Positions 32,710-43,166 of a DNA stretch of 64,000 nucleotides are shown piece by piece (positions within the stretch are counted from its first letter, which is position 1; every line of letters starts with the position of its first letter). The notes under the pieces are model-generated. The model ran no database searches, was not told the DNA's origin, and was given only the letters and a program-made list of their open reading frames with translations. Source of the DNA: Takashimella koratensis (taxonomy: Eukaryota; Basidiomycota; Tremellomycetes; Trichosporonales; Tetragoniomycetaceae); assembly GCA_003116875.1 (NCBI GenBank), contig BCKT01000004.1, forward strand, positions 1,014,201-1,078,200, given 5' to 3'. The position numbers and the translations under genes were made by a program.

Positions 32710-34589
32710 ATGATCCCTCGAGTTCACCGCCTCCGGGCACGCGCACCGCGCCCACCCAAACGCGATCTCCCAATCCAGTCCAAGGCATTCACCTCTCTAC
32801 CACGTTTCTTCCCCCCACCACCGGTGGACCCAAGGCGGCGTGCTTCGACATCAGCAAGCAACACTGACTGGCTGTCTTGGTTGAAACGCGCGTCGGCTCT
32901 GTCGCTGACAGGTTCGACCGAGCACCAAGGCGGCAAAGCGCTGCTGTTTGCTGGTCTCGTGAGTGGCTCGACCCTCGACCATCATGCCCCGTGACCTAAG
33001 ACGCAAATGAACGCTGACATTGTACCGCCGCAGGGATCATACCCACATACACCGCAGTCGCCCACTGCGTCCTCCATCAGCGTATGGGAGCAGGCGTCAG
33101 AAGCATTACTGGAGCCCGATGCGACGATTGGGTACTGGACAGACGGGATGGAGGAGTTTGCAGGGTACCTCCAGGCGTACAGCGGTGGCGGCGTGAGCGG
33201 GTGGCTTCGAGGATGGGTTGAGGGGAGGACTCTGGTACGTGATCTGTCCAGACCCTGGCATTGGACCTGTTGTCCATGAACTGATGGTCGTGCAGGACGA
33301 ATTGATGAGCCGCGCCGACGTGACTGCGTCGTTCATCCTCACTTCGTCAATCGCCATCCTTGCCAGTGAACAAGAACGATCAGGCTCGTCGTCCTTGCTT
33401 CCCGCAAACACGACCCACCTGGCTGGTCATGGGTTCATCGGAACTCTCACTGCACTCGTCGCTGCTGGCCGCCTGGATTTGGCCACTGGTGTCCGCCTCG
33501 CCGTGAGTTTACTTTTCCTTCTCGGTGTTGATTTGGCTTGACGGGCTTCCGGCTGACAACCTGCCAGAAAATGTACGCATCCCTCCCCTCTGCGCCATAC
33601 GGCAGCAACCAGACATTCGCTACCACCGTTCTGTCCGCTCGACACTTTCACTCCCTCTCATCGCCAACCGAATTCGTCCCGTACGAGGACCCAACGGGTT
33701 TGCCCGAATCTAGCACGGCGCCAGAGCAGAGACGGAGAGCAATGCAGCTGATCCTTGACGTTGTGCATGGCCTGCAGAGAGAGTGGGCGGCCGAGGGCAA
33801 GGACTGGGCAGAAGCTGGCATCATCAACTCGAGCAAGGTGCTCATCGTCACTGTAAGTCTATGATGAATTCAGAGGACGGGTCCCAGTCTATCGCAAGGC
33901 GGTGCTGACATCTTGTGCAGGGAACCGAACTCGCTGTCGACCAAGTAGTCGATCGCCTGCAGTCGCTGACACTCGCAAACCCAGTGATGGATGTAGCCAT
34001 GCCGTGAGTGTGGACGAGCTCTCTGAATACGACATCCTGGGGACTCCGTCGCTGACTCGAATACAGATGTCCATACAACACCAGGCTCATGGAGCACGCC
34101 GTTCCCAAATTCCGCGATGTCCTCGAACGATGTTACTTCCACCCTCCACGGCCCAACGACCCCAGCATTTTGGACCCGGTCACTACCCACCCTGTAAGTT
34201 CTGACCCTCGTCTGTGGTGCTTCCGATTGTTACATGTTTTCAAGTTTTGCAGCCATGGTAATTCCAATTCATCAGCTGATCGTATCTCTAAGATTGGTTC
34301 GCCTGCACCTGCGCTCGCAGCACACTTGACCTCGCAGATGCGATGGCACAAGACACTAAGGCGGCTGTACAAGCCCCCCATGCCGGACGTGTCGACATTC
34401 TTGACCGTCGGGCGAGGTGCCAAGGGGCTGGGGACGATGCTTCGTGGCGAGTTGAAAGCGAGACAACCAGGTGCACCGCCCGTGGATGTGATCGAGTATG
34501 GAGTAAAGGACAAGGAAGTGATGAATGTGCGCCGCGCACATGCGGGCTCTGCGGCAAAAGTGGGACTGCTTGCGAGCCACGGCAAGTGA
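32710..34589 (+). CDS. Malonyl-CoA:ACP transacylase homologue without the Ser-His dyad
   Basis: Homologue of mitochondrial malonyl-CoA:ACP transacylase (FabD/Mct1), 482 aa in my model. Exons: 32710-32958, 33034-33234, 33296-33502, 33568-33852, 33921-34003, 34067-34193, 34293-34589. The start MIPRVHRLRARAPRPPKRD is Arg-rich and acid-poor, a mitochondrial presequence. Family marks: FAGLGSYPHT (for FPGQGSQ), TALVAAGRLDLATGVRLA, SSKVLIV.GTELAVD, RLMEHAVPKFRDVL, and a final TVGRGAKGLGTMLR. The nucleophile elbow GHSxG reads AGHGFIGTL, so the catalytic Ser is absent; the catalytic-His motif (A-P-F-H-S/C) reads CPYNT, so the His is absent as well. The last intron (99 nt) contains no in-frame stop and might be retained. 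It is probably a non-catalytic paralogue; a pseudogene is less likely since all exons are open. Confidence 0.83.
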
Positions 34590-35290
34590 GGGAGCTACCG
34601 CTGGGGTCGGGGAGGCAAGGGAGAGCATCTTGTGCATATTACGAGCATCCAGTCTGCCAGTGCTGTTAACTCTGCCTAGCTATAGCGACTTGCAGAGGGT
34701 CTCTTAGGACAAACAAGCATTGTTATAAGAAGCCCACTTTAAGCATACCCTTTTAGTAGTTAATGCGTCAACCATGGTATACCATTACAGCAAGTCCAGG
34801 AAGGCAGTGAGGCGGTCTTGGCGAGGGCTATGATGTGGTGAAGAAGTGGGGTACCGGGCGGTAGTGGATTGACAAAAGTTGGAGAGAATGATGTGGAGGG
34901 GTAACAGTGAGAGCGATTGGGGAAGTACCGAATTGAGCTGGGCAGCGACAATAACGATAGCGGCAAACAAACATAGCTGAGGGATAGTAACCCACAGCAC
35001 CTACCCGTTAACATAGGTCATTCAGCAAAGAGTACACCTTATGTAAAAGCAGACACCATGTACTAGCCACTGCCAACTCAGAGAAACTTGAACAGCGCTA
35101 TGCCCAATACCAAGTCACCAGCAATTGACACCAAGAACCCTCATACCAATGTGGAAAGAAAAATATGGGTCTGTCTTCCATGGTTGGGGACACGCGACGT
35201 ACAAGCTGGGCAACGCGTGTCGACTATGCTCAAACTCAAAAGTTAGGTCGACTCGACGAGTGTGACACTCCTTCGATCCCAGCTCTACTG
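34590..35290. other. Convergent intergenic region
   Basis: 700 bp between the stops of the transacylase-like (+) and HNH-domain (-) genes. Somewhat AT-richer than its surroundings; no gene or clear repeat seen. Confidence 0.5.
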
Positions 35291-36280
35291 TCATCTCCTT
35301 CCGCGCGAGCGCATCCCAGCAGAGAAACCTCTGATACGCATTTTGACGGTTTGTGAATAGTGCCAGGCGATCAATTCAGGGTTGGGAGGATCGTAGGCCG
35401 ACCGGAAAGACTCGGCAGCGATGATCTTGCCGTGCAAATGGGCCATGTTGGCCTGAGGATTGAATATGTGCACATAGTAAACTGCTCCCTGGTGTGAGTC
35501 ATATAGTCAGCAGGCTGCCATTCGCTGTTTGGCTCACCACACCTTTTTGTACAAAGACCACATGAGCGAATCGTACAGCTTGTGCATGGTTCTGTCCAGT
35601 AACAAGCCGGCATCTTCGCGAAAGACGTCATCCTCTGAGCCGACGAGCAATGCGTATAGCTATTGATGTCAGATTCATTGTCTGAAATAACTTACGTCTG
35701 GCCTGCATGCAGGAACGAGATGCGCAGCGTCACATTGGGCTGGGCGATGACCTGTCAGAGGGCAGACGCCATCGCGCGCGACCGCCAATTCCCGAAACGC
35801 GGCCTGATGTCAACCTTGACAAGAGCAAAGCTATCTACCTGGTCTGAGCTACTTTGAGATCCGTCGGACGACCCGGCCGTCGAATTACCGCTGATACCTG
35901 CTGGAGCAATTTGCGAGCTGAAATATTCGGGTCCCATAGCAAAAATGACTTCCGCGTGACGATCTGCAAGTCAGCTCAACGAGTCGACGAGACTGTGTCA
36001 TACTCTGCTCGACGTAGCGGAAAGTACCCGCCAAGGGTTCGTCGTCGAGGCTCATAATGTTATTGGCTTGATCGAGTATAGCTCCTGGATGAGCGACATC
36101 GCTATCGACGAGCAAAGAAATCACGAAGCTAACATATCGCCAGGTGTTATCGCCACTGGTCTGAACAAACTGGAGAGGAAAGGACGCGATTGTTGTATCC
36201 ACTGCCGATATGACATTTATGACCGGCCCTCGGGTCCACGCGGATGTCGCTTTCATGTAGGACGTGCGATCATCTTCCAT
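35291..36280 (-). CDS. HNH-nuclease-domain protein of fungal type
   Basis: Five exons: 36280-36004, 35963-35839, 35803-35696, 35659-35543, 35488-35291; 274 aa. The middle holds FRELAVARDGVCPLTG followed by CDAAHLVPACRPD: an Arg-Asp-x-x-Cys-x-x-Thr-Gly turn and an Ala-Ala-His core as in the HNH-like domain found in many fungal hypothetical proteins. The downstream residues LYDSLMWSLY resemble the helix that follows in those relatives. The N-terminal ~90 residues (PVINVISAVDTTIASFPLQF...) are not recognised. Biological role unknown; such proteins are frequent and variable in basidiomycetes. It is divergent from SLS1 (312 bp apart). Confidence 0.72.
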
Positions 36281-36592
36281 GCTGAGGATTGTTTCAGAAT
36301 CCTCAGATGGAAAATCTTCAGATGGAGAGTAGACGTCAAGGGGGTGGGTATGTTATCATAGATAACGTTGGAAGATACGGAACAAGTTGCTACGAGCCAT
36401 GAACGGGATTTACTACTCACCACACCCCATGTTCTATCGACGGACATCCTCCGTTCTCCGCCAAATACCGAATTTTTCCACTTGCCGACGTCGTTGCGCA
36501 ACTCGGATCAGGATCACCGCAATAACAACCTTTGCTTTCCACCTATTCTCATTTTTCTACTGAGCCTACCAGCTAGTGCACCGTCTCTCACG
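36281..36592. promoter_or_regulatory. Divergent promoter between the HNH-domain and SLS1 genes
   Basis: 312 bp between opposite start codons. The frame of SLS1 stays open upstream into this region, but the presequence-like start at 36593 is preferred. Confidence 0.4.
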
Positions 36593-39500
36593 ATGCTTGT
36601 CGCTCGCCAGGGACCGCGGTGTGCCGTGTTCTCGCTGTCTAGAGGCTACGTCTCGTTCTCCCGAGCCATGGCGGACGAAGCGGAATCGAGCTCGGCCTCG
36701 TCTCGACGGTTGGACACATCGACCGCCTCTCCTGCCGCGCCTACAACCGAAGCCTCGTCGAGTACGACTCAGCCTCAAACCTTAGAGAGCCAGAAATCTT
36801 CAGCGACGAGTCAGTCCCAGTCACCGTTGCAACAGCCACGGAAGAAACCCACGCGAAGGCCGCTGAGTCGAGCGATGGCGGTGATCAAAGCAAAGAAGAT
36901 TGCCGAAGCGCTTCGAGGAGCCAACACCGATTCGCCCTTTGTTCCAAATCCCAACCCAGTTCACCCTTACCCTTTCCGCCCTGACTACTTCTCTCCCTCC
37001 CTCTCCGCTGCCTCCTCGGTCCCCACTGCTGCCTCTTCCCCAACTCCTGTCTCCGTCGCTCCTGACCCCATCACGTCCGGTCCGACGCTGTCCGACCTCG
37101 TCGCCAAACGACCAACCTACCGCCCCTCGCCCTCCGACCCGGACTACCTCGATCTCTACGCCTCAGTCCATGACTCCATCATGCAGGCCTTTGTCCGCCC
37201 GCAAGTCGCCAAGTTTGCGAAAGAGCTTGAGATCGCGGTCACGTTCAAAGAGTCTAAGGATTCCATGGTTAGGAAGATCATGGCGAGTTGGGGTTGGGTC
37301 GTACGTCGACCTGAGCCGAAGCCGAGACCAATGGTCGAAAGGGGTGAGTCGGAGTTATGTAAAGGATTAAGACGTACAGAAGGGGATCTTGGTCTAGGAA
37401 GATGGGATGCGAAGAATGTCTAGCTGACGCTTTGTTGCAATTCAGAGACACAAGTGACCCCTGCGCATCTGTTTCTCTTGCAACGAGACGCGAATACCCT
37501 CCATATCCTCGTCCATCAACATAAACTCCAGCTATCTGTAGTCCAGGGCGAGCCGCAGGCAGATGGCGTTCCAGGTCCACTGTTACTCAAAGTGAAAGGC
37601 CGGGAAAACGACGTCGACCATGTCCAAAATATCTTGAACGTCAAGATTAGCGTGAGTCGTGAATGGCGATGAGATGTGGGCAACGAGTGACGAGCAGCTG
37701 ATCTGTGTTAAAGTCGAAGCGTACTTTGAGATGGTCGACGACAGAGATGCACGGGTTTCGACCTTCCCGAGAGCTGCTGGATGTGATTACTAGCGCTGCC
37801 GACGCCTATGTCGATCAGGTCGGAGACAACGAGGTGAGTGTTTCGTCAGGAGGGAGAATTCAGACAATATACCAGAGTGTAGGGACTGACTTTGGTCGCT
37901 ACAGTACGAGGCCACAAGTGTCGACGAGAAGAAGACGATGCACGCCAAGAATCTGCTAATGACTTGTGCTGAGCGGGTATGTTTTATCCTGTCTTCGTCC
38001 CGCTCAAGTCTACAGAGGAAGTGTATTGCGACCCATGTGCGAGCTTTGACTGACTTTGAATCTTCGTTTACTTCAAATTCCAGTCAATCACCCTTCCCGC
38101 TCAACGAGAACTCATCGCTGTCGGCTCCACACCCAAGACCTTCACGCCTTCCAACTCTCATTTTTCTGGCCCTGGCTCACATACCGATGACCCTCTCACG
38201 TCCATCGACCGGCGCCGTTTCCTTCTCTCTCCGTTCCACGCTGCCGTTTCCGCCTCTGTTCCATGGGACACAGCAGCAGACCTTGGAGGTCGTATCCTGT
38301 TCCGACCTCATCGAGTCGAGCCATGGCGAAGCGCACCAGCGGTTGCTGAGAGCGAACATAAGAATGAGGATTTGAGCGCCGCAGCTGTCACGGTGGTGCA
38401 TAATCGAGAAGAAGTCAAAGTGGGGACCAATGAAGTGAACGAAGGGAAAAGATGTTCGTTGGAAGAGATTTTGAAAAGGCAATTGGCTACGTGTAAAGTT
38501 TCGCCGGAGAGGATCGAAGGCGCCGACATTCCATCGCCGTCCCTAGTGCTGAAGTAAGTGAGATGCTCCTTTTACTCCAGCTACCAGGGAGAAGACTGAC
38601 CAAAGCCGTAGATTTGGACACTTTGTGTATCCCGGTACAACAGGATCTGGACTTGACGCTCTTGCTCCCCCTCTTGAAGGGCAATGGAAGCACGACGATG
38701 TGGCTAGGACGCTTGGATCTTTGAACCGACCAGTGTTTATTCCCGGGTAAGTCTGCTTACTGCCTCATCTCCGCTTTCTCTCCCGTCGACATCTTCGCTA
38801 ACTCCCCTTTGCTCAGATTAACACCGGTTCTTGCCCACTTCCCACTTCCTGGTCCCCTCCGCCGGTTCCGACGCATCTCATACCGCCTCGACTCGGACCT
38901 CACCTCTTCAACCTCTTCTCCATCTGAACCACCTCCCCCGTCCCGCCGCATGGTGTTCACCTACGAACATCCGTCCATCACACCGCCAGTCCTGAGCGGT
39001 ACCATTGGGCAAAGCTGGACCGCGACGTTGGATACGCTTGATCTCGATAGGTTCTTGAGAGAGACCAAGGAGGAGGAGAATCGGTTTGATTTCAAGGCTC
39101 TGGGAAGGTTGATTGGGGCGACGTCGAGCTCAGAGGGTGGAAAGGGTGAGGAGGTTGAGCGTGTAGAGGGAGATGAAGGGATCACGGAAGTTGATGGGAA
39201 CGAGACAATGCCATCGTCTAACCCGGAGAAAGGGAATAAGAGCGTTGTTGAGAATATTGGAGAACACCTTCGAGGCGTACAACTTAGCGACACGGTAGCA
39301 CCGCCCGAGGTCGTTTTTGAGCACAGCACGTTCACCGAGACTGATGTGTTACTGATGGAGCGGTAAGTTGTTTCATTTCCACGTGTTCTGGACCACATTC
39401 AAAGCTGACCTTTCGTCTACTTAGGCCTATCGACATGCGGTTGACGACCAAGATGCAGCGCCTCGTCCCGGCTTCTCACCTCCCGCCTCGTATCTCATCT

Positions 39501-39987
39501 TTCTTCTCCACTCTTGCCTCTCTTCCGTCCGCTTCGATATCTTCGATTCGCAGCGCCAACTCCCTTCCCACCCTTGATTCGAACGGAGAGCCCCAAGTGC
39601 CGAAAAATACAGCTACGGTCGACCCGAACCCGCCCCAAACGGTACAGCCGTCGTTCCGCGGTGAACTGTACCGTCTGGAGATGGACGAAGAGATCGAGGT
39701 CGCTGAACGGAGGGCATTCGGCAGCGACGTGGTCGTGCGGACTGTGCGGTCGGTGGAACAGAGAGCCAGCGGGCGTGCGACAGTCTACACTGAGGTGAGT
39801 CGGGATCAGGAGTCTACAGTATGAGCAGAAGAGTTGGGCTTGAGTGAAGGATAGTGCTGATGTTTTTGCAATTGGGCAGCTCGAGTCGGTCTCAGGAGAA
39901 CTGGATACCGCGTTTTGGGAGGAATTGAGTAGTGCGTCGAGAGACGTCCCACCCGACGCGGGAGCAGTACGCAACTTGACCCAGTGA
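36593..39987 (+). CDS. SLS1: SLS1-like mitochondrial inner-membrane protein
   Basis: Resembles fungal Sls1, an inner-membrane protein linking mitochondrial transcription and translation. Nine exons: 36593-37343, 37446-37651, 37714-37833, 37905-37976, 38084-38553, 38612-38746, 38817-39362, 39425-39794, 39880-39987; 925 aa, longer than yeast Sls1 (643) owing to Ser/Pro-rich insertions. The start MLVARQGPRCAVFSLSRGYV is a mitochondrial presequence. A Ser/Thr/Gln-rich stretch leads into a Lys/Arg-rich segment, then the KELEIAVTFKESKDSMVRKI region and the NVKISSKRTLRW part that match the Sls1 N-terminal and KH-like domains as I recall them. The C-terminal half (YPGTTGSGL..., LTTKMQRLVP) is less conserved. 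Identification rests on pattern memory, not alignment. Confidence 0.72.
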
Positions 39988-40208
39988 TCAATAATTGACA
40001 TTTCGTCTAATCCACTGCTCATTGTCATAATGTATCTCAGCATATGCATGGTATCTTGAACATAGAGTGAGGTGCAGTCATCCGCAAACTGGCGATGAGG
40101 TAGGTCGAGATCGGTCGTTTCAGTCGTGTCGGGGATCGTGAAAAATGGTACAGTATATGCGCAACTGTACCCGTCACATCGCGAGTTTGAGCAGAGTATT
40201 GATAGCGC

Positions 40209-41257
40209 TCATCGTGGGCGCTGCTTGTTGAATCTACTCGTATCCGTTAGCTCCTCTGACATGTTCACTGATGTGCCCATCAACCAACATCAACATCAAC
40301 ATCAACAGCAACGTACTTTGGCAAGACCTCGCGTAGGAATTCGATATGTTTTGCACGTAACGCTCGCTCTTGATCCAGACCTGACCCGTCCCATATCCGC
40401 CGCTCGGATGCGGAGCCGTATACGACTGTGAAGGAGGGGAGGGGGTCGTCGTCGGACTCGGACATGTTAACGTCGACAGTGGAACGAGGGGCGGTGTGGG
40501 TTCCTGCGCCTGGAGGTGTTAGCTTTGTGGACAGAAAGATCGGGTGAGGAGGAAGAGAGGAAATTAAGGAAGATGTGAGTGGGGAAGAGGGAAAGGGGCA
40601 GAGAGTAGTGAGGAGAGAGGGGATGAGGATTCACTAAGTGTGCAATTGTCCATCACAGGAACAGAGCATGAAGACCGTGGTTGGAAAGTGTTGCCTGTCC
40701 CCACAGCCACCGAATCAAGCTCTGTTGTGCGAAAGAGGTTCGGGTCAGCATATTCAGTGAGCGAGCAGAATCAAGCATGAAGAGCAAAGGGAGGACGAGG
40801 ATTCAGCGATTGCGGAGGGGGAAAGGCTGTATATATCAAGAGGATGAAGATGACTCACGCGATCCAACCATGAACACGTTCATATCTCCAATGATCATGG
40901 TACTAGGCTTCCTGATCACCTGTCAATACTTCACCTGCAATCTACTCAGACCCCAGACCCCAGACCCCAGACCCCAGGCCCAAGACCAGAACGTCTTCCC
41001 GCCTTTTCCGCATCTACTCACGAGTTCACAATCATAACATCTTCCTCCACGACACAATCTCGACCAAACACGATCCCGCCGCTTCCTGGCAAAGCACGCA
41101 CGGAGGCTCGGGGGTGTACGACGGACCCGGGTCCGAAAGTCAGGTCGCCCTCGAGTCGAGCGTCGGCGCAGATGATAGCTGTTGAATGGGCCGCGACCTT
41201 GGCGGGAGTTGCGGGCGTCGCAGGCGTTGAGCTGGGTCGGCGAATGGGAACGAGCAT
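40209..41257 (-). CDS. DCTN6: Dynactin subunit p27 (DCTN6-like)
   Basis: Subunit of the pointed-end complex of dynactin, which binds cargo for dynein. Five exons: 41257-41022, 40911-40859, 40721-40635, 40509-40317, 40233-40209; 197 aa, close to the usual ~190. A left-handed beta-helix is indicated by hexapeptide-like repeats (ICADARLEGDLTFGPGSVVH, IVFGRDCVVEEDVMIV, TMIIGDMNVFMVG) and by VGTGNTFQPR. The conserved tail follows (PSFTVVYGSASERRIW, then HIEFLREVLPK). Intron 1 carries a heptamer repeat and intron 4 a CAACAT repeat. It is divergent from the TRAPP subunit gene. Confidence 0.88.
40281..40310. repeat. CAACAT hexamer repeat in an intron
   Basis: Four to five imperfect CAACAT units inside the last intron of the dynactin p27 gene. 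Confidence 0.7.
40947..40981. repeat. CAGACCC heptamer tandem repeat in an intron
   Basis: Four perfect CAGACCC copies (40947-40974) and a degenerate fifth, inside the first intron of the dynactin p27 gene. Confidence 0.85.
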
Positions 41258-41626
41258 GAGGTTTGTGGGCGAGGGGCGAAGGGACGTGAGTGGGTGGTTA
41301 AAAGAGGTAAATGCGCGCAGTGCAGAACGAAGGCGCGGATAACAGGGGAGCTAGGAGTAAGCGCGGACGGAAAAAGTAGATGAGAGGGTAGCTAGGATAG
41401 AACAGAAGACTCACGGCGCTACAGATGCCATTGCGAGAGGTGCGACGGTGGAGAGAGCAATGAGGTGGACCTGAAATCCATCTCACTTGAACACGGTCAT
41501 TTTAGACCCAACGCGATGATAATTTCAAATCGGCGCCAGTCAGCCTAATTGAACTTGACCTTGGCTCTTCCTCTCATTCATCCATCCAGTCCACATCCAC
41601 CTACCTGATCCCACCACCTCAGCACG
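41258..41626. promoter_or_regulatory. Divergent promoter between the dynactin p27 and TRAPP genes
   Basis: 369 bp between opposite start codons of two conserved vesicle/transport genes. No TATA box or repeat stood out. Confidence 0.4.
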
Positions 41627-42536
41627 ATGGATCGATCCACCCCTGCCCCTCTCGTCCCGCTCCACCTGACATCCCTCGCTATCCTCTCGCCTTCCAATGC
41701 ACCGCTCTACGTCCGGTCGTTCACAGGGATCCAGGACGAGTTGCGGCATTATCACCTCGCGCACGCGGCTGTGGACGTTATCGAAGAACGAAGTGGGTCG
41801 AATCGGGCTACTCACCTTTTATCTCTACATCTCCTCGAGTCGTAGCATCGTCTGCCCCCTCACAACTGTGCCTCTTGATCGTGGGATAACAAGTCGTATA
41901 AGGGTAGAGCTGACAATGACCAGTTGTGATGACTACTACACCGAACAAGCCGGCGGATAGCTACCTGGGCCTGCTCTTTTGCATGGAGGATATGGCGTTG
42001 TGAGTCGAGGGCTTTTTCCTACTTGTTCTCTGTACCCCCTCATACTTTCACTGCTCGCTTCCAGCTAGTTCAAGACGCGCTGACTGACTCACAATGCAGC
42101 TACGGATTCCAAACCCCAACCAAGATCCGCATGGTCCTCTCCGTCGCGTTAGTCGATGCCATGATCAAAGACGCAGACGTCATTGCAGTAAGTGTCTCGC
42201 CCTTCTCAATCAGAATTTCAACACAGCTGCTGCTTTGGTAGCAACAAACTGACCACTTTCCAGATCTTTCGATGTATCCACCACCTCTTGCTAGAGGTAG
42301 TCAACAACCCCTTCCTCTCCCTTCCATCGACCTTCCAAGCCGTCTCCGCATCCGCCTCCGCCTCCGCCTCCGCATCACCCCCAACGGAGCCAATGGCGCG
42401 TAACGAGGTTGTCGCGCAGGAGAAGATGTTCGGGACAGGTCCTGAAGATATCCGGCCAGAATGGTTCACAGAGAGTCAAACGTTCCAGCGCGGAGTTCAG
42501 CGAATCGGAGAGCTGCTTAATGGCGGTAGGGCGTGA
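41627..42536 (+). CDS. TCA17: TRAPP-associated subunit, TRAPPC2L/Tca17-like
   Basis: Longin/sedlin-fold protein of the TRAPP vesicle-tethering complex at the Golgi. Four exons: 41627-41792, 41924-41999, 42100-42187, 42264-42536; 200 aa. Marks: LTSLAILSPSNAPLYVRSF in the first strand, SYLGLLFCMEDMAFYGF (the YLGLLY...VYGY motif), and MVLSVALVDAMIKDADVIAIFRCIH with NPF. An Ala/Ser repeat encoded by TCCGCC units is inserted in the last exon before the acidic end. Longer than yeast Tca17 (152 aa) because of this insert. Confidence 0.88.
42344..42374. repeat. TCCGCC hexamer repeat encoding Ser-Ala
   Basis: In-frame tandem repeat in exon 4 of the TRAPPC2L-like gene, giving about five Ser-Ala pairs. 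Likely a surface loop and variable between strains. Confidence 0.8.
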
Positions 42537-43166
42537 ACGAGATGGACACTTGTAGGGAGAGGTTGAGTCAAGGGTGATTTGAGATTTGTACAAGGTGAGT
42601 GTGAAGGGGGTCGCTTGTTGCTAATGCCAGAAGCGATACCGCACAGTTTGATACCCCTAACGATGCAGCATGACTATTGACAATACAACATACGACTATA
42701 TTGACTTCACTCGCGATCCCACTAGCTTTTTGACTTGGTACCGCTCCCCTTCCCCTCCCCGGTCACGTCGCGACTGCAGCCTTGGGCCTCTGTTCCCACT
42801 CAGAACTATCCTTCTACCCATCGGCCAGTCCCTTCGGCTGCTCTTTTTGCCTCGCCGCGCACAGCCCTTGGTCGGTTGCGCGCGCCTGGACATCAAGCGC
42901 GACAGCCGCGACTTCTTCTCCCAAAAGAGTCGGAAGACCAAGATTTGAACATCCTCGTTCGTCGAGGACCCACCCTTAATTGACATTACGTTGCCAGAGG
43001 CTTCGTGGTCGTGATGACAGATACGGGGCGGACATTCATTACATTCCTCTACTCCTTACCTCTTGCTCGTGCACCCTCAAACACATTTGAGGGGCGTTGA
43101 GATGCACATAATGTCGTGAAATCGTTAAGAGACACCTCGAAGTCGAGAGTTGCGCTCGATGGATCT
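42537..43166. other. Convergent intergenic region
   Basis: 630 bp between the stops of the TRAPP subunit (+) and lipoate ligase (-) genes. No tRNA-like box B (GGTTCGANNCC), gene or repeat was seen. Confidence 0.5.

Noticed and set aside
42670..42986. Possible small genes on both strands in the 42.6-43.0 kb gap
   Set aside because: Overlapping frames on opposite strands with arginine-rich low-information translations and no family resemblance; tRNA box sequences were looked for and not found.
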